NCBI GenBank assembly: GCA_019915135.1
Contig: JAHLMK010000013.1
Location: forward strand, 496,001-560,000
Length of the DNA stretch: 64,000 bases
Direction: 5' to 3'
DNA from: Strobilurus pachycystidiatus
Lineage: Eukaryota > Basidiomycota > Agaricomycetes > Agaricales > Physalacriaceae
In this document: one piece after another, positions 53,669 through 64,000 of the stretch
Layout: each line of letters starts with the position of its first letter
Position numbering within the stretch: the first letter of the stretch is position 1
Made by a program: the position numbers and the translations under genes
The notes under the pieces: model-generated
Told to the model about the DNA's origin: nothing
The model's database searches: none
What the model saw: only the letters and a program-made list of their open reading frames with translations

Positions 53669-55502
53669 AAGCTTATCTGGCTCAAAGGGGAAGGCAGAAG
53701 ATGAGCAGTCTGCACCTCGTTTCAAAAGAGGCTATGTTTTTACTTCCAATGTATCATCAGAATCCAAAGCTCCTCCGAGCATTTCTTCCACTTATACTGC
53801 TCCTCCTCTACCTAGACCACCTCAGCAGATCCTAGATGATTCACAGATCCAAGCCTCGCTTGCAGCTGTTGCGGATTACATCCGTGTTGATACTCCTTTC
53901 AATGTTGACCGCATTGAGCACTTGTTGACCAAACATCCCAACCGTTCATTTGTTGATTCTGTCATTTGCTCTCTCCGTGAAGGTTTCTGGCCTTTCCATG
54001 ATGGAGAATGGGAAGCTCATCTCAAAGAGCGCTATGATAATTATGCCACAGAGGCTCAAGATCTTGCAGAACTTCGAGTTTATAGAGATCAAGAGATTGC
54101 AGCTGGTCGCTGGTCTCCAGCTCTTCCAGAGAACTTTGTACTTCTTCCTGGAATGCGCATTTCTCCCATGTTTGTTGTCTGGCAGAAAGGCAAACCTCGT
54201 GTTTTCATGGATCATACTGGCAATGGTCTCAATGATGGCATATCCAGAGAGGATGCCAAAGTGCGCTATGATGATATGCATTCATTTGGTCAACTTCTCA
54301 ATGATGTGCTCAAAGCACATCCAAATGAGGAACTGTTGCTCTTCAAGAGTGATGTATCCAAAGCATTCCTCAACCTTCCTGCCCATCCCATTTGGCAACT
54401 TCATCAAGTGGTCACTGTAGATGGCAGATACCACATTGTGCGCCGTCTCATTCTGGGCACTCGTGCTTCTCCTCGCTGTTGGTGTTCATTCTCTGGGCTT
54501 CTCAACTGGATAGCTTGGGAACTTGGAGTCATTGGTCTTCATGACTATATGGATGACTTCTTTGGCTGGGATTTCAAGCGCAATCTTGTTATGTTTCATG
54601 GCAAACTGCGTCCCCACCGTCAAGTTCAACTTCTTGTCTTTTGGGATCTCATTGGTTGTCCATATGATGACAAAAAGCAGGAGCATGGAGTCACCCTCAA
54701 AATCATTGGCTTCTGGGTTGATATCCATTCTGGTTCTATCTCTCTCTCTCCAGATTCTCTTGACTCTATGATTACTTCAATCAACGAGTTCTTGGGACAA
54801 CCCAAGCCCCCTCTTCAGCAATGGCAGCAACTTGCTGGCTATCTGAATTGGACTCTCAATGTCTTGCCCTGGGCACGCCCAGCTCTCACAGAGCTCTATC
54901 GCAAGATGAGCGGCAAGACCATCCGCTTCAAAGGCATTCCACTCAATGCTGAGGTTAAGCAGGACCTCAGTTGGTTTGTCAAAGTTGCGAAGGATTGCAT
55001 TGGCATTCGCTTTGTTGATGCTCAATCTTGGAGTGATGATGAGGCAGATTTCATTGGCTGGACAGATGCTAGCAATTCTGGCCTTGCATTTGTATATGCA
55101 GGCAATGGCTTTGCTTATCAGCTTAAGACTATCACGGGAGTGGACACATTCTTCCGTGAACTTCTTGCTATTCTCTGTCTCATCCACCATGTTGCCTCAT
55201 TGAAGATTCCTCCTCGTCGCATTCTGATCCATTCAGACAGCATGGATTCAGTTGCAGTTTTCAACTCCTTGTCTGCATCTCAATCATCACACAATGCTAT
55301 TTTGTTAGCGATTGCTGATATTGTGCTGCGCACAGGCATTGATGTGCGAGTTAGACACATCCCTGGAGTTGACAACATCATGGCAGACTTGTTGTCTCGC
55401 CTTTTGTTTGTTGATTTTTCCAAACAGTTTCCCTCCTACGGCGTCTGCACATTCCAGCCCCCAAGAGAGCTGGTTCCGGCGCGATGGAGAGAGTGCTTTT
55501 AG
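53601..55502 (+). CDS. reverse transcriptase-RNase H of the Ngaro element (ORF2)
   Basis: The RT has MRISPMFVVWQKGKPRVFMD, then LLLFKSDVSKAFLNLPAHP with the first catalytic Asp, LGTRASPRCWCSFSGLLNW, and LHDYMDDFFGW with the YMDD pair. RNase H follows with GWTDASNSG, RELLAILCLI, ILIHSDSMDS and DNIMADLLSR carrying the four acidic residues. The frame is open through and beyond the end of ORF1 and has no nearby ATG, so translation probably depends on +1 (or -2) frameshifting or reinitiation near the ORF1 stop at 53668. The start given is therefore nominal. All catalytic motifs look intact. Confidence 0.93.
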   Translation, partial: SSSLPDEQLLIASRVLEAQAQPKSLSGSKGKAEDEQSAPRFKRGYVFTSNVSSESKAPPSISSTYTAPPLPRPPQQILDDSQIQASLAAVADYIRVDTPFNVDRIEHLLTKHPNRSFVDSVICSLREGFWPFHDGEWEAHLKERYDNYATEAQDLAELRVYRDQEIAAGRWSPALPENFVLLPGMRISPMFVVWQKGKPRVFMDHTGNGLNDGISREDAKVRYDDMHSFGQLLNDVLKAHPNEELLLFKSDVSKAFLNLPAHPIWQLHQVVTVDGRYHIVRRLILGTRASPRCWCSFSGLLNWIAWELGVIGLHDYMDDFFGWDFKRNLVMFHGKLRPHRQVQLLVFWDLIGCPYDDKKQEHGVTLKIIGFWVDIHSGSISLSPDSLDSMITSINEFLGQPKPPLQQWQQLAGYLNWTLNVLPWARPALTELYRKMSGKTIRFKGIPLNAEVKQDLSWFVKVAKDCIGIRFVDAQSWSDDEADFIGWTDASNSGLAFVYAGNGFAYQLKTITGVDTFFRELLAILCLIHHVASLKIPPRRILIHSDSMDSVAVFNSLSASQSSHNAILLAIADIVLRTGIDVRVRHIPGVDNIMADLLSRLLFVDFSKQFPSYGVCTFQPPRELVPARWRECF

Positions 55503-56497
55503 AGGCCTTGGGCGAGAGGAGAAAGACTGATCCCTCTCGCCCACCTATGGACTTGAAGAAACTAGATGACTTAGTCTTGTATCTACAAGTCCATGCAATT
55601 GAGAAATCCACTCGTAAAAACTATGCTACCGGTGCCAGAGATTATGCTAGATTCTGTCACAACCACAGCCTTCCTCTGGATCCCACTCCAGTAACTTTAT
55701 CTCGCTATATTGCTTATACTTCTCAATTCATTGCCTCTGGCTCCAAATATCTTTCTGGAGCACGTCACTTTCTCAAGGAGTTCTATCCCTCATTCACTGA
55801 AGCTCGAGCTTCTGCTCTAGTACAAGCTACTATCAGAGGAGCCAAAAAGATCAGAGCCGATCCAGTGAAGCGCAAACCACCTCTGCGCACTTCTCATTTG
55901 CAACTCTTTGTTGATACTGCAAATGCAACTCTGAGCTATGACGATCTTCTCTTTGCCACTCTTATGGCTTGTGCATTCTATGGCTGTCATCGCATGGGAG
56001 AGCTGTTACAGCCTAATTCCAAAGCACTCAAAGATTGGCGTAAGATTATCAAGAGAGCTTCTCTGCATTTTGAGCCTGGCTATGCAGGTTACAAGCTGCC
56101 TTATCACAAAGGTGATCAGTTCTATCAAGGAACAGACATGCTCTTCACTCCTCAGAAGATTGCAAACCCGGTTGAGCTTCTCAAGCAATACACCAAACTC
56201 CGAGACAAGCTCCATGGAGCTCGGTCTGCTCTCTTCATCTGTGAGAATGGGACTATTCCCACTCGCAGTTGGTTTGAAAGAAAGTTCTTTGCTTTGGTGG
56301 GAAGAGAATTTGGAGGTCACTCTGCTCGTTCTGGTGGTGCCACATACTATGCTGGCTTAGGTCTCTCTGATGCTATCATCCAGGCTTTGGGCCGTTGGTC
56401 TTCAGAGGCCTTCAAGATCTATATTCGTGATAATCCAGCTGTACGTGCTGCACAACAGCTTGCAGTACAGAAGCAAGCCTCCACTTTCAATTCCTAA
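55484..56497 (+). CDS. tyrosine recombinase of the Ngaro element (ORF3), 337 aa
   Basis: ATG 55484 overlaps the end of ORF2 by 19 bp. The N-terminal core-binding domain includes AIEKSTRKNYATGARDYARF. The catalytic domain shows ACAFYGCHRMGELLQP, which contains the first Arg, then GGHSARSGGATYYAGLG with H-x-x-R, GRWSS with Trp and FKIYIRDNP with the nucleophilic Tyr. This R-HxxR-W-Y set is that of phage-integrase-type recombinases and replaces the DDE integrase of LTR elements. It would integrate the circular cDNA. No lesion was seen. Confidence 0.94.
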   Translation: MERVLLEALGERRKTDPSRPPMDLKKLDDLVLYLQVHAIEKSTRKNYATGARDYARFCHNHSLPLDPTPVTLSRYIAYTSQFIASGSKYLSGARHFLKEFYPSFTEARASALVQATIRGAKKIRADPVKRKPPLRTSHLQLFVDTANATLSYDDLLFATLMACAFYGCHRMGELLQPNSKALKDWRKIIKRASLHFEPGYAGYKLPYHKGDQFYQGTDMLFTPQKIANPVELLKQYTKLRDKLHGARSALFICENGTIPTRSWFERKFFALVGREFGGHSARSGGATYYAGLGLSDAIIQALGRWSSEAFKIYIRDNPAVRAAQQLAVQKQASTFNS

Positions 56498-56579
56498 CAT
56501 CAATCTCTACTCTCATCTCGCGTCTCGTTCACATTTTTTCTCACCACCACCATCCCCAACACACAACATTCATAGCTCT

Positions 56580-56663
56580 CATAGCCAGTCACGATCCGCG
56601 TAATTTATAGGCCCTTGGGCCCGTTTTAGCCTAACTTCATCGGTGTGAACCTTTAAGCATTGG
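56580..56663 (+). repeat. split direct repeat B1
   Basis: 84 bp starting CATAGCCAGTCACGATCC and ending GCATTGG, directly abutting A2. Identical by eye to B2. Confidence 0.93.
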
Positions 56664-57701
56664 TCGAAGTAAAAGCGGATTCCAAGGGTAGGGAGCGTTT
56701 TCAGAGGCCTCTGCACCTCTCACACACTCTCTTATACTGTCTGAGCTCACTCAGTACAGTCTGGCACTGAGCAGCAGTGTTCTCATTGTGGTATCTCAAC
56801 TTTCCCCAAATGAGCTCAAAATCATTTGGCAGTAAATTGCAAATCACAAGACATCGGTCATAGCTACCATATTGCTGATTGCATTGTCATGTCTCTCATG
56901 ATGTCCCGGACCCGTCCTATGAGTTTGGACATGTCACACCATCATGCCCATGTGTGGTATCAACTTTTCTCCAAATGAGCTCAAATGCATTTGCGAGTAA
57001 TTTCCATTTTTGGAGATGTAGCCTCATGCTACTGACTTCCTTTCTTGACCTACTAGCCTCAAGGCTATCTCCCCTACTTAGGGATGCTATCTCCGATCAC
57101 AGGAGCTGTCAATCATGACAGCATCTGTCAATCATTTCCAGAAGATCACTTCTGATGCCATGTGTTAAGTTACCCATATCTCAGCCATGTGACATGGAAT
57201 AACTTCGCACTTTCCCAGGATCAATCTGTCATCATCTGGCCTAGGCCCAGTGCTGTCTGTCAGCTGATGCTGGGTCTAGGGCGCCCCAGAGTTGCGAGTT
57301 TGATCCCCACTGTGTTGCAGCTTGCTTCCTGCCTTCATCTTCGCATTTTGGCTCTGCAAGGTTTGCACACAGTGTCCCTCCAGTTCTGCTCACAGGAACT
57401 GATGCTCCTTTCACCAGTGTACGCTTTGGACAGTCTCTAGCCCTCCCTGCTGTCTGCTACAGCTAGATCTAACTCGATCTTTCACTGCTGTCCATTGTCA
57501 CTGGTATGCTTATCCAACTTGATTTCAAGTTGATGCCTTATCTTGTGCACAGTGTCCAATCCCTGCCTGCTCTCACGCTTCCTGATAGCGTCGCACTTGG
57601 GATTCTGTGCACAGGTGTGTCCCCAGTCCACTCTCCATAGGCTACAAGCTCAATTTCGCTTCTGTGCTCAGTTTAGCTTGCTCTGCCTTTGTTTCTGCTT
57701 C
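56664..57701 (+). repeat. split direct repeat A2
   Basis: Second copy of the 1038-bp A repeat, starting immediately after B1. Open frames inside it are non-coding duplicates of those in A1. Confidence 0.93.
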
Positions 57702-57767
57702 CCCACCCTCCACTCCCTGTAACTGTATCTAGTTTCTTGTATGCACCTGTATTAGTTCAATGTAGTA

Positions 57768-57851
57768 CATAGCCAGTCACGATCCGCGTAATTTATAGGC
57801 CCTTGGGCCCGTTTTAGCCTAACTTCATCGGTGTGAACCTTTAAGCATTGG
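57768..57851 (+). repeat. split direct repeat B2 (right end of the element)
   Basis: Second copy of the 84-bp B repeat, ending GCATTGG at 57851, where the host sequence GCACTGG resumes. Confidence 0.92.
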
Positions 57852-57957
57852 GCACTGGTTAGCGCTCTGCTGCCTTGGTCGCTGCCTTGGTGTCCACTAG
57901 CGAGCCACTCTCCATTCTTCCATTCTTTCACCACCAGTAACCCACGCCCTGCTGGAC

Positions 57958-60900
57958 ATGGCACCTTCTCGTAACCGCAAAACTGACAAGCGGCATACAC
58001 CCATCCCAAGTCAACGAACGTATCATGAATCGTTGCCGACACCGCCCAACACTCTCCGGCGCAAAGGTGCGTAATCTATTTGCAGGAGAACGCGGCGCTC
58101 ACTCATCAATGCATCTAGGCGAGGTCTCAACCAAAGCAATTCCTGTCCAGAACGACAGTCACAACCCTCCGCCACCCCGTGAAAATATTCCTGAATACGG
58201 TGGTGCGCCACATGTAGCGCATCCAATCAAGCGGCGAAGATCTGTTGCCGGCCTGAGCTCCGACAGTGATCACGTTCCAGAGGACGCAGGCTATTGTTTG
58301 CCCCCAAGATCCTCAAAGTCTCGCCGACCCGCTATCAAGAAATATCGTATAACCCCTCCATCTCGTCCGCAGGCCAAGCTACACCGTCGTAGTAAGTCCG
58401 AGGCTGTATATACCCTTTCATTGCCTGATATATTGCTAGATGTGGAACCACACGGACAGGGCTACCGGTATGTCAGATCAAGTGGCACGGCCCATACTAA
58501 TCGCCTGGTTCCTGACTTATTCTCCAGGGACAGGAGACTTCGTAGTCGTATGGAATCCCATCCTCCTTCGACCATGCATGGGAACGACGTGTCAAACTCG
58601 CAGGCCGAGGACGACCATGATCGATACTGGGGTCCAATAGATGAGGACTCTCAAGAATGTACGCAGTGACGCTCCGCTCCCTCCTCCTCGATTACGTTGA
58701 CTGAGGAATTTTTTATAGTCAATAATGCCCCCAACACGCGCAATAAAGCGGTTAAGGAGCCCGCCAACCAGGAAATGTCTGACGAGGAGACTAGCAGTAG
58801 GCAAAGACAAGCTGCTTGGGATGGTAGGACAGGTTCGGTTATGCCTCCCTACGGACATTTGTTTCTCTAATCACGAATCTCAGCATTCCGCTGTGTTTCA
58901 CCCGGCTTGGATGAGGCTTCTATTGCTTCTGATGACGAGATGTCAGAGGACTCGCAGGCCGGCGTCGGTTTCAATGGCACCCATGGAGAGGACGATGAAC
59001 ATGAACAACGTAGCTTCGAGTCATCCCCTTTATGGAATTGCGCTCACTTCGGATCTTTTCATAGTCAACAACTCACGCTCTGCTTTGCCCTCCCTGGATG
59101 AGGCTTCCATCGCTTCTGGTGAGGAGATGTCGTTGAACTCGAATAACGAGGTCGGTTCCGATGGTAGATATGGAAGTCCGGTTGAGGACGATGAACATCA
59201 AGGTATGCATTTCTGGCTCATCCTTCGTCTGCATTGTGCTCACCTCTCTTTACAGATAGCGACTCCCGCTCTGCTGTGCACGCCTTGGATGAGGTTTCCG
59301 TTGCTTCTGACGACGAGATGTCATTGACTTCTCCGAATGCGATTGACTCTGATGACGGTTACGGGAGCCCAATGCTCGGCGATGAGGACAGCGATCGGGA
59401 AGATGACCAGGACATGCAACCTGAGGCTCTTTCTGATGACGGTTACGACCCACGCTCTGCTTCGCCCTCCCTGGATGAGGCTTCCATCGCTTCTGGCGAG
59501 GAGATGTCGTTGGACTCGAATAACGAGGTCGGTTCCGATGGCAGATATGGAAGTTCGGTTGAGGACAATGAACATCAAGGTATGCATTTCTGGCTTCTCC
59601 TTCGTCTGCATTGTGCTCACCTCTCTTTACAGATAGCGACTCCCGCTCTGCTGTGCACGCCTTGGATGAGGTTTCCGTCGCTTCTGACGACGAGATGTCA
59701 TTGACCTCGCCGAACGGGGTTGAGTCCAATGACGGTTACGGGACCCCAATGCACAGCGATGAAGACAGAGGTCGGAAAGATGTTCAGGATATGCGACATG
59801 AGGTTCTCTCTGATGACGGGGATGTCTCCGATATGCATGATGAAGACGTCTTTGGCTCGGAGACGTGGTCTTACGACGGAGCCAGTCAACCGCAACCAGT
59901 GGCTTGGGCTGCTGATACAGGTTCTCTTAAGCTTCCTACATTCGCGCTCTCAACTCATCATATATCTCAGGATGCCAATCTCCTTCGCCCGGCTTTGAGG
60001 AGGCGTCCATCGCTTCGGGTGATGAGATGTCGTTGGACTTGCAGGCCGACAGGGGTTCTATTGGCAGACGTGGAAGTCCAGTAGAGAACGATGAACATGA
60101 ACGTATGTAGTTTTGGTTGCTCCACCCTTAGGAATTGTGCTCACTTCGGATCTCTCTATAGCCAACGACTCACGCTCTGCTTCGCCCTCCTTGAATGAGG
60201 CTTCCATCGCTTCTGGTGAGGAGATGTCGTTGGACTCGAATAACGAGGTCGGTTCCGATGGCAGATATGGAAGTCCGGTTGAGGACGATGAACATCAAGG
60301 TATGCATTTCTGGCTTCTCCTTCGTCTGCATTGTGCTCACCTCTCTTTTTCCAGAGAGCGACTCCCGCTCTGCTGTGCACGCCTTGGATGAGGTTTCCGT
60401 CGCTTCTGACGACGAGATGTCATTGACTTCTCCGAATGCGATTGACTCTGATGACGGTTACGGGAGCCCAATGCTCGGCGACGAGGACAGCGATCGGGAA
60501 GATGACCAGGATATGCAACCTGAGGCTCTTTCTGATGACGGTTACGACTCACGCTCTGCTTCGCCCTCCCTGAATGAGGCTTCCATCGCTTCTGGTGAGG
60601 AGATGTCGTTGAACTCAAATAACGAGGTCGGTTCCGATGGTAGATATGGAAGTCCGGTTGAGGACGATGAACATCAAGGTATGCATTTCTGGCTCATCCT
60701 TCGTCTGCATTGTGCTCACCTCTCTCTACAGATAGCGACTCCCGCTCTGCTGTGCACGCCTTGGATGAGGTTTCCGTTGCTTCTGACGACGAGATGTCAT
60801 TGACTTCTCCGAATGCGATTGACTCTGATGACGGTTACGGGAGCCCAATGCTCGGCGATGAGGACAGCGATCGGGAAGATGACCAGGATATGCAACCTGA

Positions 60901-63900
60901 GGCTCTTTCTGATGACGGTTACGACTCACGCTCTGCTTCGCCCTCCCTGAATGAGGCTTCCATCGCTTCTGGTGAGGAGATGTCGTTGAACTCGAATAAC
61001 GAGGTCGGTTCCGATGGTAGATATGGAAGTCCGGTTGAGGACGATGAACATCAAGGTATGCATTTCTGGCTTCTCCTTCGTCTGTATTGTGCTCACCTCT
61101 CTTTACAGAGAGCGACTCCCACTCTGCTGTGCACGCCTTGGATGAGGTTTCCGTCGCTTCTGACGACGAGATGTCATTGACTTCTCCGAATGCGATTGAC
61201 TCTGATGACGGTTACGGGAGCCCAATGCTCGGCGATGAGGACAGCGATCGGGAAGATGACCAGGATATGCAACCCGAGGTTCTTTCCCATGACGGTTATG
61301 TGTTCCACGATACTGAAGCTGGTGCGTGCATTAGTCGGACTTATCAGCACTTTGAGCTTGTTCTGACTCTAGCGCAGAGATCTCGGACTCCTTGTTCGAT
61401 GCGCCCCGTCATTCTCTCGATGGGGACTTTGACGACGAGGAAAGCGAACACAAATTGAATGATGTCGGTCAGTACATTCTCTTGATCACATTGCATGCTT
61501 CTCAGAATTTTCATTACAGAATCTCCCAACAAGAGTCGGTACACAGGAATCGATGACTTCTATGAAGACGGTTAGTTGTACAGTTAACAAAATTACATTC
61601 TCTTGACCCTTCCCAGATGAACCAAATGAATGCGCTGTCTCAGATGCCGAAGACTTCTCTCGAGCAGTGAACGAAGTTAGCAGCACTGATGAAGACGAAG
61701 ATGAAGAGTCAGGTAATTGTCCAAAAATAACTTGCAGATCATTCTCTGATTTGTGGATAGACCTCTCCTCAACGAAAAGGCTAAAGTCCCGGGTGGATTC
61801 ATATGCGTTGAAGAAACTGCGTTCCCGACGTGATCAACCACCCCCCCCACATCCACCTCGAGTTCACCCTACTTGAGGTGCGCCTCCAGATCGAAAAGAT
61901 TCAGCACGCTCTCCTGAGTCACCGATTCGACAGCGCAGAGAGACTGCGCAACCACGTCTCAAAGTAACCCCCCGATGTCTGCTGTGCGGCACCGGGCTGA
62001 CGTTGCTCCTCTTACTCCCCATGGAGATCTACCGGGCCGTCCTGGTCTCGATACGTCCGCGCCCCGAGCTAGTCAGGAAGACGTCCCAAAGCCTGCAGGC
62101 CGTTTCAGATCTGTAGCTGAAGCCATGCAGCCCCGCCGCACTGCTCCGACCCAGATGCCTGTGCCAAAGCCATCGGGTCGTCCCAAACCTGAAGCCGTTC
62201 AACCCCGCCGCGCTGAACCACCTATGCAGGACAACCCGCCCCGCCGTTCCCATACAACGCCTGCGCCAAAGCCATCAAGTCGTTCCAACCCTAAAGCCGT
62301 TCAACCCCGCCGCGCTGAATCACCTCTGCAGGACAACCCGCCCCGCCGTCCCCATATGACGCCTGCGCCAAAGCCATCCAGTCGTCCCAACCCTGAAGCC
62401 GTTCAACCCCGCCGCGCTGAACCACCTCTGCAGGACAACTCGCCCCGCCGTCCCCATACAACGCCTGCGCCAAAGCCATCAAGTCGTTCCAACCCTAAAG
62501 CCGTTCAACCCCGCCGCGCTGAATCACCTCTGCAGAACGACCCGCCCCGCCGGCCTCGTAACCACTCCCCGCGCCAGACTGCTCAGACGCCTGCGTCAAA
62601 GCCATCGGGTCGTCCCAGAGCTGAATCCGTTCAACCTCGCCACGCTGAACTACCTCGACTGGACCATTCCCGCCGTCAACCTCACGGAGTAACCCCCACC
62701 GGCCGCACCAATCTACAGGATGGACGGGACGCAGCACCGCGCCAACGAGAGCGTGACGAAACACCTCGGCGCCAGCAAATCAGCGACCATGCGCCGAAGC
62801 CTGCACAACCTCGCTCTAGTGAAGCTCCTCAGCGCAGTGACACACGGCAGCAAAACCCTGAAGTGCAGCCAGACGTCAGTGGTAAGAAGAAGAAATCTCC
62901 ACACCGCATTATTCGGGCTGGTAATCCAAATGCAGGAAAACGCTTGGTATGCCGATAGCTTTATGTTCGTATCTATCTGACCACGGTATCGATCCTCCAG
63001 ATTCTGGGTGTCAGAAGAGATAAGCGTGAACTATCAGTGAAGGTGAGAGAAACCCTCCAATCCCACCCATCGTTCTTAAATGTTCGTAGGCAAGTGTTTG
63101 GGACTTCCTAGACACACTTCCGGAATCGGAGGCCAGTCATACTCTTGTTCAGCGATACACGCAAAAGTCTTCGGCCCGACATGGCCCCCAGAGCGGTACT
63201 CTGGCCTTCGATACTAGTGGGAACGTTGGGTCTGTATGGAACCGCCGCGTGATACAACTCGCAGTTGAGCTTGCATTGGAGGATCCAAAACTACGAACGT
63301 TCAAACGCGCGGAGCTCACGAAGGCTATCAAGGGCAACTATCGTTATCGACGCAAAAAATTCAATAACAAGGTCCTAGCCGAGCCGCCTACACCAAAGGA
63401 GCGCACGGCAAAGAGACTCTCCGATAATACTAGGAACCGCCGTCACAAGGTCTTTTCTCAGATTCGTGGTTTGCATGCTGATACTGACGTATGTAACAGC
63501 GATATCTTACGCGCATAAATGGCCTGTCTTTGTTCAAGGAGGCGGACGACACAATTGCCCAGGTTTACGAGATGTGGCAGGACGTCGGGCCCGATGCTGT
63601 CAGCGACGACGATGTCAACGAAGAAGGCGATTTTGTCGCACCCCGTCCGTGCTGGCGAAGCAACCATCCCATCATCTGCGACTTCTTCCACGTTCCTGAC
63701 ATCTTACATTTTGCGAGACGCTTTCAAGAGGACGGCTGCAAGCATCGTATGCCAGGACAACTTCCTGGGATACGAGTTCATTCAGACCGCGTCGATACCG
63801 AAGCCCTTCCCGCGAAGGGACTTCCAGAAAATTTCTACGACCAAAAATGGTTGCGCGACTACCGGAAGAGGGACCCTCTTCGCTACGCAGATCTCAAGGT

Positions 63901-63988
63901 TGCGGACCCCATCGATTTGCGTCTCTTGCGATTCTCAAGCCGGGTGTATAGGTTTGTTGGTCCTTTATATCACCGGCAAGTCTTCTGA
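57958..63988 (+). CDS. large modular-repeat nuclear-type protein with many exons
   Basis: Start at ATG 57958 (MAPSRNRKTDKRHTPIP), 106 bp right of the Ngaro element. About twenty exons join in phase. The first part is basic (IKRRRSVAGL; KSRRPAIKKYRI). Next come alternating acidic modules, A (PSLDEASIASGEEMSLDSN) and B (SAVHALDEVSVASDDEMSLT), created by tandem duplication of exon-intron units. The third part is a proline/arginine-rich array of QPRRAE and PKPS repeats. The C-terminal part looks folded: VWNRRVIQLAVELALEDPK, WRSNHPIICDFFHVPDI, GLPENFYDQKWLRDYRKRD, ending at 63986-63988. A run of eight C at 61841-61848 puts the frame into a stop (61874); one C fewer followed by a GTGCGC-CAG intron would restore it to RDCATTSQSNPP. 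So either there is a real frameshift or a base error. Composition suggests a nuclear protein; the family is not recognised. Confidence 0.6.
59080..61320 (+). repeat. 377-bp duplicated exon-intron modules
   Basis: B modules begin at 59256, 59633, 60355, 60732 and 61109; three of the four intervals are exactly 377 bp and the fourth spans a diverged segment with its own exons. Each unit holds an A exon, a roughly 50-nt intron (GTATGCATTTCTGGCTTCTC start) and a B exon. Introns are as similar as exons, so duplication was at the DNA level and recent. Confidence 0.9.
62150..62570 (+). repeat. coding tandem repeat, about 99 bp, proline/arginine-rich
   Basis: Four to five units each encode PKPSSRSNPKAVQPRRAE then PPLQDNPPRRPHTTPA-like sequence; the first and last are more diverged. 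It lies inside the third part of the modular-repeat gene. Confidence 0.85.
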
Positions 63989-64000
63989 GCGACTTCCAGA

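Larger units (their letters stand above)
51172..57851 (+). mobile_element. Ngaro/PAT-type tyrosine-recombinase (DIRS-order) retrotransposon, apparently intact
   Basis: Structure is A1 (51172-52209), three open reading frames, B1 (56580-56663), A2 (56664-57701), B2 (57768-57851). A1 and A2 are 1038 bp each with three differences noticed by eye; B1 and B2 are 84 bp each and look identical. This A1-ORFs-B1-A2-B2 split direct repeat layout is diagnostic of Ngaro/PAT-type elements. The three frames encode a Gag-like protein, RT-RNase H, and a tyrosine recombinase instead of an integrase. No stops or frameshifts were found in the catalytic regions. Such elements insert through a circular intermediate by recombination without target-site duplication, and none is seen. 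Confidence 0.95.

Noticed and set aside
56879..57440. Open frames in Ngaro repeat A2
   Set aside because: They are exact duplicates of frames in A1, inside non-coding repeats.

Overview
The window is fungal nuclear DNA. It most likely comes from a mushroom-forming basidiomycete (Agaricomycetes). The genes carry many short introns of about 42-60 nt with GT-AG ends and occasional TACTAA-like branch points. The mobile elements are the ones typical of that group: a chromodomain-bearing Ty3/gypsy element, a Rep-helicase Helitron, a Plavaka-type DNA transposon, a Tnp2/CACTA-type transposase and a tyrosine-recombinase retrotransposon. There is no bacterial operon structure and no CRISPR array, and I recognised no tRNA or rRNA. 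Every exon boundary given here was read by eye from splice signals and reading-frame phase.

Layout. (1) 1-9140 is a minus-strand Ty3/gypsy element, 5'-truncated and carrying several stop codons. A 5.5 kb Helitron (2893-8393) is inserted exactly inside its reverse transcriptase, and a 462 bp hAT-like MITE (6792-7253) is inserted inside the Helitron Rep gene. (2) 10017-12403 is a decayed gene of an uncharacterised protein. (3) 12896-13442 is a fold-back element and 13990-15085 is a truncated BED/hAT transposase gene. (4) 15915-18925 is a satellite array that changes orientation once. (5) 18944-25579 is a Plavaka-type transposon with two divergent genes: an intact accessory gene on the minus strand and a frameshifted transposase on the plus strand. 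(6) 25.8-29.6 kb holds dispersed repeats and a small chromodomain gene. (7) 29.7-34.6 kb holds small genes, including a zinc-knuckle protein. (8) 34775-38805 is a Tnp2 (CACTA/EnSpm-type) transposase. (9) 38.9-51 kb is a run of genes with nuclear themes: a nucleoplasmin-like protein, a 1539-codon-scale gene with a JmjC-like domain, a repeat-containing tail-anchored coiled-coil protein, and a SUN-domain protein. (10) 51172-57851 is an apparently intact Ngaro/PAT-type tyrosine-recombinase retrotransposon with perfect split direct repeats. (11) 57958-63988 is a large many-exon gene built from tandemly duplicated exon-intron modules.

Two things stand out. The first is the exactly resolvable nesting of three element classes at the left end. 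The second is the right half, where chromodomain, nucleoplasmin-like, JmjC-like, SUN-domain and tail-anchored coiled-coil genes lie among transposons. There the young Ngaro copy has landed between the 5' ends of the SUN gene and the modular-repeat gene, splitting what was a short divergent promoter of about 290 bp. Any functional link among these nuclear-type genes is inference.
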